From the NCBI GenBank assembly GCA_945906815.1, contig CAMDRT010000001.1, forward strand, positions 186,001-250,000: a DNA stretch of 64,000 bases, written 5' to 3'. Positions 58,308-64,000 of this stretch are shown here, in pieces. The stretch is from Bordetella parapertussis. GTDB taxonomy: Bacteria > Pseudomonadota > Gammaproteobacteria > Burkholderiales > SG8-41. How positions within the stretch are numbered: the first letter of the stretch is position 1; each line of letters begins with the position of its first letter. The notes under the pieces are model-generated. The model saw only the letters and a list, made by a program, of their open reading frames with translations. It made no database searches and was not told the DNA's origin. The translations under genes were made by a program, and so were the position numbers.

Positions 58308-59774
58308 TTAGAGCACTTCTCCCGCATGATCCGTCAGCCGTGAACGCTCGCCGCGCATCAGCGTCACGTGCCCGCTGTGCAGCCAGCCTTTCATGCGATC
58401 CACCACGTAGGTAATGCCGGAACTGCCCTCGGTCAGGTACGGCGTGTCGATCTGCGAGATGTTGCCGAGGCAGACCACTTTGGTGCCGGGGCCGGCGCGC
58501 GTGATCAGCGTTTTCATCTGCTTGGGCGTGAGGTTCTGCGCTTCGTCGATCACCAGGTATTTGTTGAGAAAAGTGCGCCCGCGCATGAAATTAAGCGACT
58601 TCACCTTGATGCGCGAACGTATCAGGTCGCGCGTCGCCGCGCGCCCCCATTCGCCGGCGGCGTCATCCGTTTTATTGAGCACATCGAGATTGTCTTCCAG
58701 CGCACCCATCCACGGATTCATTTTTTCTTCTTCGGTGCCCGGCAGAAAGCCGATGTCTTCGCCCACCGGCACGGTGACACGCGTCATGATGATCTCCGAG
58801 TAGAGCTTGGTTTCCAGTGTCTGCATCAAACCCGCGGCCAGCGTCAGCAGCGTTTTTCCGGTGCCTGCCTGACCCAGCAGCGTGACGAAATCGATGTCGG
58901 GATTCATCAGCAGATTCAACGCGAAATTCTGTTCGCGATTGCGCGCGCCGATGCCCCACACATTATTGCGCGTGTGCGCGTAATCCTTGAGCGTTTGCAG
59001 TATGGTGGTATTGCCGCTGACCTCGGTGACCCTGGCCTGAAACGGTTTGTCGCCATCGCGTTCGTTCAGGAAAACCATTTCATTGAGCAGCAGGCTGCTG
59101 CACACAGGGCCATGTACCCGGTAATAGGTGTGGCCCGCCTGCTGCCATGATTCCATGTTCTTGCCGTGGGACTCCCAAAACCCCTGGGGCAGCGCGCGCG
59201 TGCCGGTGTACAGCAGATCAGTGTCTTCGAGCACCTTGTCGTTGAAATAATCCTCGGCGGCGTAGCCCAGTGCGCGCGCCTTGATGCGCATATTGATGTC
59301 TTTCGACACCAATATCACCTGCCGCTTGGTTTGTTGTTCCTGCAGGTGTTTAACCACGGCGATGATTTGATTGTCGGCCTTGCCGCCAGGCAGGCGTGCC
59401 GGCAATTCGCCGGTGATGAATTCGGTCTGGAAAAACAAGCGCCCGTTGGCATTTTTATCGCCATGGGTAGACAACGCAATGCCCTCGGCGATGTCGCTTG
59501 AAGCGTGGCCGATCAGTTCATCGAAATAACGGCTCGCCTGGCGCGCATTGCGCGAGACTTCGGACATGCCCCTTTTGTTATTGTCGAGTTCTTCGAGCGT
59601 GACCATCGGAATGAACAGATCGTGTTCCTCGAAGCGGAACAGGCTGGTGGGATCGTGCATCAGGACATTGGTGTCGAGCACGAACAGCTTGACAGCGATG
59701 GGGAGGCGGGTAACGCTGGAGGCGGCGGACGAAGTGGCGGAGGTAGTCGCTGCCGAGGGCTTGCGCTGGATCAT
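58308..59774 (-). CDS. PIN domain-PhoH ATPase fusion (YlaK type)
   Basis: A 488-residue protein. Residues about 28-165 form a PIN nuclease domain (LFVLDTNVLMHDP, TLEELDNNKRG, VILVSKDINMRIKA); the C-terminal half is the PhoH ATPase with GQAGTGKTLLTLAAG (Walker A), VPVGEDIGFLPGTEEEKM and FLNKYLVIDEAQNLTP (Walker B). Related PhoH2 proteins unwind and cut RNA. The four acidic PIN residues appear present. It converges on dnaB and lies upstream of a peroxiredoxin gene running the other way round the same strand order (peroxiredoxin first). Confidence 0.92.
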   Translation of the reverse strand: MIQRKPSAATTSATSSAASSVTRLPIAVKLFVLDTNVLMHDPTSLFRFEEHDLFIPMVTLEELDNNKRGMSEVSRNARQASRYFDELIGHASSDIAEGIALSTHGDKNANGRLFFQTEFITGELPARLPGGKADNQIIAVVKHLQEQQTKRQVILVSKDINMRIKARALGYAAEDYFNDKVLEDTDLLYTGTRALPQGFWESHGKNMESWQQAGHTYYRVHGPVCSSLLLNEMVFLNERDGDKPFQARVTEVSGNTTILQTLKDYAHTRNNVWGIGARNREQNFALNLLMNPDIDFVTLLGQAGTGKTLLTLAAGLMQTLETKLYSEIIMTRVTVPVGEDIGFLPGTEEEKMNPWMGALEDNLDVLNKTDDAAGEWGRAATRDLIRSRIKVKSLNFMRGRTFLNKYLVIDEAQNLTPKQMKTLITRAGPGTKVVCLGNISQIDTPYLTEGSSGITYVVDRMKGWLHSGHVTLMRGERSRLTDHAGEVL

Positions 59775-59825
59775 GAGTATCCTTGTTTGAACGGCGCCTG
59801 GGAAGCCTGAGAAAAGTATTAGTTT

Positions 59826-60290
59826 TTAAAGTGTTTTAACGAATTGCAATACCGCCTGTGCATGTCCCGGCACTTTCACGCCGCGCCAGGCGTGGCGCAG
59901 CACGCCGGCAGCGTCGATGACAAAGGTACTGCGTTCGATACCACGCACTTTTTTGCCGTACATGTTTTTCATTTTCATCACATCGAACGCCTTGCACGCG
60001 ATTTCATCGGCGTCGGACAGCAAGGCAAACGGGAAGCTCGTCTTCGCTTTGAAATTTTCATGCGATTTCACGCTATCGCGTGAAATACCGTAAATCGCGC
60101 AACCGAGCGCGGCAAACTGCGCATGCAGGTCGCGGAACTGCAGACCCTCGCTGCTACAACCCGGGGTGTTGTCTTTGGGGTAAAAATACAGCACCCATGG
60201 CCGGCCCGCTGCGGCCTTGCTGTTGAAAGACGCGCCGCCGGTAGCCGCAATTTCGAATTCAGGAACAGGCTGGTCGAGTAGAGCGAGCAT
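59826..60290 (-). CDS. bcp: Bcp/PrxQ-type peroxiredoxin
   Basis: A 154-residue thiol peroxidase. The peroxidatic Cys45 lies in FYPKDNTPGCSSE. The resolving Cys that many family members have five residues later is absent (Leu), and the alternative helix-3 position in HENFKAK holds Lys. Cys64 and Cys99 remain, so it may act as a one-Cys enzyme or use an unusual partner. It is likely co-transcribed with the PIN-PhoH gene 51 bases downstream. Confidence 0.92.
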   Translation of the reverse strand: MLALLDQPVPEFEIAATGGASFNSKAAAGRPWVLYFYPKDNTPGCSSEGLQFRDLHAQFAALGCAIYGISRDSVKSHENFKAKTSFPFALLSDADEIACKAFDVMKMKNMYGKKVRGIERSTFVIDAAGVLRHAWRGVKVPGHAQAVLQFVKTL

Positions 60291-60367
60291 GCTGGTTGTA
60301 ACTCCCTGCCATCAACGTAAAACCCATGCTGAAGCAGCGATTGTTACACAACTGAGTTACCACGGCG

Positions 60368-61321
60368 TTACGTAACTGCCGCACCCTGCAACGACAGGGT
60401 GCCGCTGCGCCCCGGCAGTGTGCCGTCCACTACGCTGTGCCGCGGTAGGCTTGCGAAATCCAGTGCTTGCGCGTAGTCGCGCAGGGTGGTCAGGGTGTAA
60501 CCCTGTGCGCGCCAGCCGCTTAAAAGTTGGTCAAATGCAGCGCTCAGCCGATTGCCCTCCAGTTCCGCGTGCAAAGTGTAGACGTGGCCGCTGGCCGGGG
60601 CGTGCTTCGTCAGTTGCAACACATGACGTGCGACATTGGATGCATCCAGGCCATCGTGGCCGAGTAGTTCATCCAGCGTGGGCAGCGTGGTTGGCAACTG
60701 CGGGCACGCGACGGTGCTGCCTTCGACCACTGGCAAAAACGGATGACTGCCGCGCGTATCCGAGCAGTAACGAAACCCCATGTCGGCGGTGCACCGGTAG
60801 GCGTGTGCGTTCATCTGCCAGCCCGCGGCGCCGTGCGTTTGCGCGGGTTCATCGAACACGCATGCAAAGCGCTCGCGTGCGCGCTGCATTTCGCATTGCG
60901 TCCACGCCGCGCTGGCGTGCGCGACGCGATCCTGCCATTCCACATGATCGTAGGTATGGATGCCTACTTCGTGCCCGGCCTCACGCACGCTGCGCATTAG
61001 CGGCGCGCACAAGCGGCTGATATCGGGGCCGGGCAGCAGCGTGCCGTAAAGCAGGGTCTTGATGCCGTAGTTCGATACCACCGAAGTACGTGACACTTTT
61101 TGCAGAAAACCGCGCCGGAAGACCCGGCGGATGGCGCGCCCGGTATGGTCGGGGCCGAGGCTGAACAGAAAAGTGGCGCGGGTGTTGTGGCGTTCGAGCA
61201 GCCTCAGCAGTTGCGGAATACCGTCCCGTGTACCGTGATAGGTGTCGACGTCTATTTTCAGTGCGAGGTTCAAGAGCAAGCTCAAAATGGCCGCGCTGGA
61301 TCGCACAGGGAGCGCCAGCAC
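60368..61321 (-). CDS. arnD: ArnD-like deformylase of the aminoarabinose pathway
   Basis: A 317-residue polysaccharide-deacetylase-fold enzyme that would deformylate undecaprenyl-phosphate-4-formamido-arabinose. ALKIDVDTYHGTRDGIPQLL carries the first Asp pair, GHEVGIHTYDHVEWQD the second motif, and GAAGWQMNAHAYR the third, all in ArnD order. The N-terminal 15 residues before the conserved region look non-native; a TTG start nearer LNLALKID is possible. It is divergent from ugd, whose product supplies UDP-glucuronate for the same pathway. Confidence 0.85.
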   Translation of the reverse strand: MLALPVRSSAAILSLLLNLALKIDVDTYHGTRDGIPQLLRLLERHNTRATFLFSLGPDHTGRAIRRVFRRGFLQKVSRTSVVSNYGIKTLLYGTLLPGPDISRLCAPLMRSVREAGHEVGIHTYDHVEWQDRVAHASAAWTQCEMQRARERFACVFDEPAQTHGAAGWQMNAHAYRCTADMGFRYCSDTRGSHPFLPVVEGSTVACPQLPTTLPTLDELLGHDGLDASNVARHVLQLTKHAPASGHVYTLHAELEGNRLSAAFDQLLSGWRAQGYTLTTLRDYAQALDFASLPRHSVVDGTLPGRSGTLSLQGAAVT

Positions 61322-61443
61322 GCTTGATGGCTAAAACGGTAACGTTGCGCTGGTATCATACGCGATAGTGCGCGCTTAAAACGGTGAGCGGTGAGCGGTG
61401 CGCGGATAAATGACTATCCGCTTATAAGCATGGAGATCAACCC

Positions 61444-62775
61444 TTGAAAGTTTGCGTTATTGGTAGTGGTTATGTGGGACTGGTTACTGGAGCTTGTCTG
61501 GCGGAGACCGGGCATTTCGTCACCTGTGTGGACACGGATGCCGTCAAGGTGCGCAAGCTTAAGCAGGGCGTGATCCCGTTCTATGAGCCGGGTCTCGCCG
61601 ACATGGTGCGGCGCAATCATCGCCAGCGACGTTTGCTGTTTACCACGTCGCTGGCGCAGGTAGCGGCAGCTACGGAAGTGTTTTTCATCGCGGTGGGCAC
61701 ACCGCCTGCGGCGAATGGCTCTTCGGATGTCAGTCAGGTGTTGGCCGTGGCAGCGGAACTGGGGCGTCATTTACCGCAAGCGGCGACCATTATCGCCAAG
61801 TCCACTTCACCGGTGGGCACCGCCGAGCGCATCCGTAAAACCATACAGCGCGAGCTGAAGCGTCGCGGCGAGGTGTTCGAATTTGATCTGGTGAGCAACC
61901 CGGAATTCCTCAAGGAAGGCGACGCGATCAATGATTTCATGCGGCCCGACCGAGTTATTGCGGGCGTGGACCATGCGCGCGCGGCGAAACTGATGCGCGA
62001 ACTCTATGCGCCGATCATCCGCAGCCACGAACAACTGCTGGTGATGGGTGTGCGCGATGCGGAAATGACCAAATACGCAGCCAACGCCATGCTGGCCTCA
62101 CGCATCTCGTTGATGAATGAGATCGCCAATCTCGCGGAATGCGTGGGGGTGGATGTCGAAAACGTGCGCCTTGGCATCGGTTCCGATCGGCGCATCGGTT
62201 ATTCATTCATTTATCCGGGCTGCGGCTATGGCGGCTCGTGTTTCCCCAAAGACGTGAAATCGCTGGTATATCAGGCGCGGCGGCACCAGTTGAAGCCGCG
62301 CGTGATGCAGGCTGTCGATGACACCAATCAGGCGCAGAAGCTGCGTCTGTATGAAAAAATTCGTGCCGAGTTTGGCGCCAATTTAAAGGGCCTCGTGTTC
62401 GGCTTGTGGGGCCTGTCGTTTAAGCCCGGTACGGATGACATCCGCGAAGCACCGGCGCTGGTGTTGGTAGAAAAACTCGTCGGCGCTGGCGCGCGCGTGT
62501 GTGCCTACGATCCGATGGCGATGGAAAACGCCAGACGCTGCTTTCCGGCAAGCTGGTTCAGCCGTAAAGCACTGGTGTTCGCCAAAGACCAGTACGCCGC
62601 GTTGCGAGGCGCCGATGCGCTGATACTGGTCACCGAGTGGGAGTCATTCCGCTCGCCGGATTTCGAGCGTCTGAAAAAAACCATGCGTGGTTCGCTGATA
62701 GTTGACGGACGCAATCAGTACCACCCGGAAGGTGTGCGCGCGGCGGGGTTTCGCTATATGGGGATAGGTCGCTAG
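61444..62775 (+). CDS. ugd: UDP-glucose 6-dehydrogenase
   Basis: A 443-residue NAD-dependent enzyme oxidising UDP-glucose to UDP-glucuronate. It starts at TTG with GGAG eight bases before. The NAD site is KVCVIGSGYVGLVTGACLA; the catalytic Cys lies in YPGCGYGGSCFPKD; SFKPGTDDIREAP follows. The upstream region has a 7-bp direct repeat (GTGAGCG, GTGAGCG, GTGCGCG) and a CGGATA/TATCCG hairpin. It converges with the ArnA-like dehydrogenase gene, the next pathway step. Confidence 0.95.
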   Translation: MKVCVIGSGYVGLVTGACLAETGHFVTCVDTDAVKVRKLKQGVIPFYEPGLADMVRRNHRQRRLLFTTSLAQVAAATEVFFIAVGTPPAANGSSDVSQVLAVAAELGRHLPQAATIIAKSTSPVGTAERIRKTIQRELKRRGEVFEFDLVSNPEFLKEGDAINDFMRPDRVIAGVDHARAAKLMRELYAPIIRSHEQLLVMGVRDAEMTKYAANAMLASRISLMNEIANLAECVGVDVENVRLGIGSDRRIGYSFIYPGCGYGGSCFPKDVKSLVYQARRHQLKPRVMQAVDDTNQAQKLRLYEKIRAEFGANLKGLVFGLWGLSFKPGTDDIREAPALVLVEKLVGAGARVCAYDPMAMENARRCFPASWFSRKALVFAKDQYAALRGADALILVTEWESFRSPDFERLKKTMRGSLIVDGRNQYHPEGVRAAGFRYMGIGR

Positions 62776-62781
62776 CGCGGC

Positions 62782-62812
62782 GGTAGCGCTGGGCGTGTTG
62801 CGCAGTGCTACC
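62782..62812. terminator. Hairpin between convergent ugd and ArnA-like gene
   Basis: Ten-bp stem GGTAGCGCTG/CAGTGCTACC with one G-U pair and an 11-base loop; no T-run follows. It probably protects or ends both transcripts. Confidence 0.5.
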
Positions 62813-63830
62813 CGAAGTGCGCGCGGTTGGCATCGAATATTTTGCCGAGCGCTACACCCATGCCGGTGCGCGGCTTCCAATTCAGGTCGCGGCAGGTGTT
62901 GTCTATTTTGGGTACACGGTGTTGCATATCCTCATAGCCTTTGCCGTAGTACTGGAGTGCCGGCGTGGACACTAATTTCACTTTTTTTGCGCGCGCACTC
63001 AGATCCACATCGGCACGCGCAATATCCAGCATCAACTTCGCCAATTGCCTAACCGACAGATTGTTGCCGGGATTGCCGATGTTGTAGATTTGCCCGCTGG
63101 CGACACCGCGCGGATTTTTGAGGATGCGCATCAAGGCGTCTATGCCATCATCGATGTAGGTGAACGAGCGGCGTTGTGCGCCGCCGGCGACCAGTTGTAT
63201 AGGTTGGCCGCGCACGATGTGCCCCAGAAATTGCGTCACCACGCGCGCGCTACCGGGCTTACTGGCATTCAGATCGTCCTGCCGCGGTCCGATCCAGTTA
63301 AAAGGCCGGAACAGCGTGAAATCCAGATCATGCTGCATGCCGTAGGCCCAGATCACGCGATCCATCATTTGCTTGGCGCAGGAATAAATCCAGCGCGGTT
63401 TATTGATCGGGCCCAACACCAGTTGCGAGCTGTCGGGATCGAATTCGCGATCCCTGCACATGCCGTAGACTTCGGAGGTTGAAGGAAAGATCAAACGTTT
63501 GCCGTGCCTGACGCAGGCGCGAACGATGGGCAGATTGGCCTCAAAGTCGAGTTCGAATACGCGCAACGGGTCTTGCACATAGGTCGCGGGCGTGGCGATC
63601 GCCACCAGCGGCAGCACCACATCGCTGGCGAGTACCTGCTGCTCTATCCATTTCATTTTTCGGGTGATGTCGCCTTTTTGAAAAATAAAATTCTTATTTT
63701 TTAAAAGCGGCGTGATTTTGTCACTGCCGATATCCATACCGGTAATCTGCCACGGCGTGGTGCTTAAGATGCGCTGAGCCAGGTGATGGCCGATGAAACC
63801 ATTGACGCCGAGGATGAGTATTTTTTTCAT
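62808..63830 (-). CDS. arnA: UDP-glucuronate decarboxylase/dehydrogenase, stand-alone ArnA C-terminal domain
   Basis: A 340-residue short-chain dehydrogenase closely matching the dehydrogenase half of E. coli ArnA, which oxidatively decarboxylates UDP-glucuronate to UDP-4-keto-arabinose. Seen are ILGVNGFIGHHLAQR (NAD site), DVVLPLVAIATPATYVQDPLRVFELDFEAN in two blocks, STSEVYGMCRD, YSCAK (YxxxK) and YYGKGYEDMQHR. The formyltransferase half is missing. The gene before it overlaps its start codon (ATGA), and its visible C-terminus fits that missing half, so the enzyme is split. Confidence 0.9.
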   Translation of the reverse strand: MKKILILGVNGFIGHHLAQRILSTTPWQITGMDIGSDKITPLLKNKNFIFQKGDITRKMKWIEQQVLASDVVLPLVAIATPATYVQDPLRVFELDFEANLPIVRACVRHGKRLIFPSTSEVYGMCRDREFDPDSSQLVLGPINKPRWIYSCAKQMMDRVIWAYGMQHDLDFTLFRPFNWIGPRQDDLNASKPGSARVVTQFLGHIVRGQPIQLVAGGAQRRSFTYIDDGIDALMRILKNPRGVASGQIYNIGNPGNNLSVRQLAKLMLDIARADVDLSARAKKVKLVSTPALQYYGKGYEDMQHRVPKIDNTCRDLNWKPRTGMGVALGKIFDANRAHFG

Positions 63831-64000
63831 AGTGTGCCGACCGCAGTGGATGCGTTGTGTAACAACGCGGGCTTGCCGCCAAACCCTTCTTGGAAGGCCG
63901 TGGCGGTTAGGGGTTCGTTCTGGTACTGTGCCTGCGTCACGCGCAGCAGACCACCATCGCGACAGCGCAGATGCAATTGTCCATGGTGCAACAGCAATGC
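63827..64000 (-). CDS. Formyltransferase-like protein, C-terminal 57 residues (cut by window edge)
   Basis: A frame open to the window end gives 57 residues and a TGA that overlaps the ATG of the ArnA-like dehydrogenase. The segment LRCRDGGLLRVTQAQYQNEP and FQEGFGGKPALL resembles the C-terminal domain of methionyl-tRNA formyltransferase-like proteins. Given its neighbour, it is most likely the separate UDP-Ara4N formyltransferase (ArnA N-terminal equivalent). Only the tail is visible, so this rests partly on context. Confidence 0.6.
   Translation of the reverse strand, partial: ALLLHHGQLHLRCRDGGLLRVTQAQYQNEPLTATAFQEGFGGKPALLHNASTAVGTL

Overview
The window reads as chromosome of a GC-rich betaproteobacterium (Burkholderiales/Nitrosomonadales-like). 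Four things support this: the housekeeping order rpoE-rseA-rseB-mucD, lepA-lepB-DUF4845-rnc-era-recO-pdxJ-acpS-nagZ, thrS-infC-rpmI-rplT-pheS-pheT-ihfA-merR and rpsF-priB-rpsR-rplI-dnaB; many solitary Bug/TctC-type tripartite tricarboxylate transporter (TTT) binding proteins; a PEP-CTERM surface protein beside an exopolysaccharide-initiating phosphotransferase; and a split ArnA pathway. No phage, transposase, CRISPR array or rRNA operon was seen. One tRNA (tRNA-Val, GAC) is present.

Layout. 1-3.1 kb: PEP-CTERM protein and a polyprenyl-phosphate hexose-1-phosphate transferase. 3.1-13.6 kb: accessory metabolism (two Nudix hydrolases, GMC oxidoreductase, MipA/OmpV outer-membrane protein, DMT exporter, crotonase, three Bug proteins, LACTB2-like metallo-hydrolase). 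13.6-19.2 kb: two tandem AcnA-type aconitases on the minus strand, separated by a long dispersed inverted repeat. 19.7-27.3 kb: TctB-TctA, three more Bug proteins, a PuuE-like deacetylase and a fused osmoprotectant binding protein/permease. 27.5-31.4 kb: sigma-E envelope-stress operon with MucD and a small thioredoxin-fold protein. 31.5-39.3 kb: lepA to nagZ. 39.4-43.5 kb: family-5 uracil-DNA glycosylase, uvrC, a phosphotransferase-fold protein lacking its catalytic Asp, and pgsA. 43.6-45.6 kb: a minus-strand DUF1190 / glutathionylspermidine-synthase-like / DUF350 module. 45.7-53.4 kb: tRNA-Val and the thrS-to-merR translation cluster. 53.5-58.2 kb: class III aminotransferase, the rpsF ribosomal operon and dnaB. 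58.3-64 kb: PIN-PhoH ATPase, Bcp-type peroxiredoxin, then ArnD, Ugd, the ArnA dehydrogenase as a separate protein, and the end of a probable separate formyltransferase cut by the window edge.

How it fits together. The accessory third is geared to uptake and turnover of small organic acids: six periplasmic Bug receptors surround a single TctAB membrane pair that is divergent from the two aconitases. The envelope theme recurs in sigma-E/RseA/RseB/MucD, the PEP-CTERM protein with its glycan priming enzyme, and the Ugd-ArnA-ArnD route for lipid A aminoarabinose. The most unusual points are the shared non-canonical motifs of the tandem aconitases, the D-to-N change in the phosphotransferase-fold protein, a structured leader with a terminator-like hairpin before thrS, an ATA start codon plus an Ala/Lys-rich tail in infC, and a hairpin before rpsF whose loop carries CCG. 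I did not find a clearly new multi-gene system.
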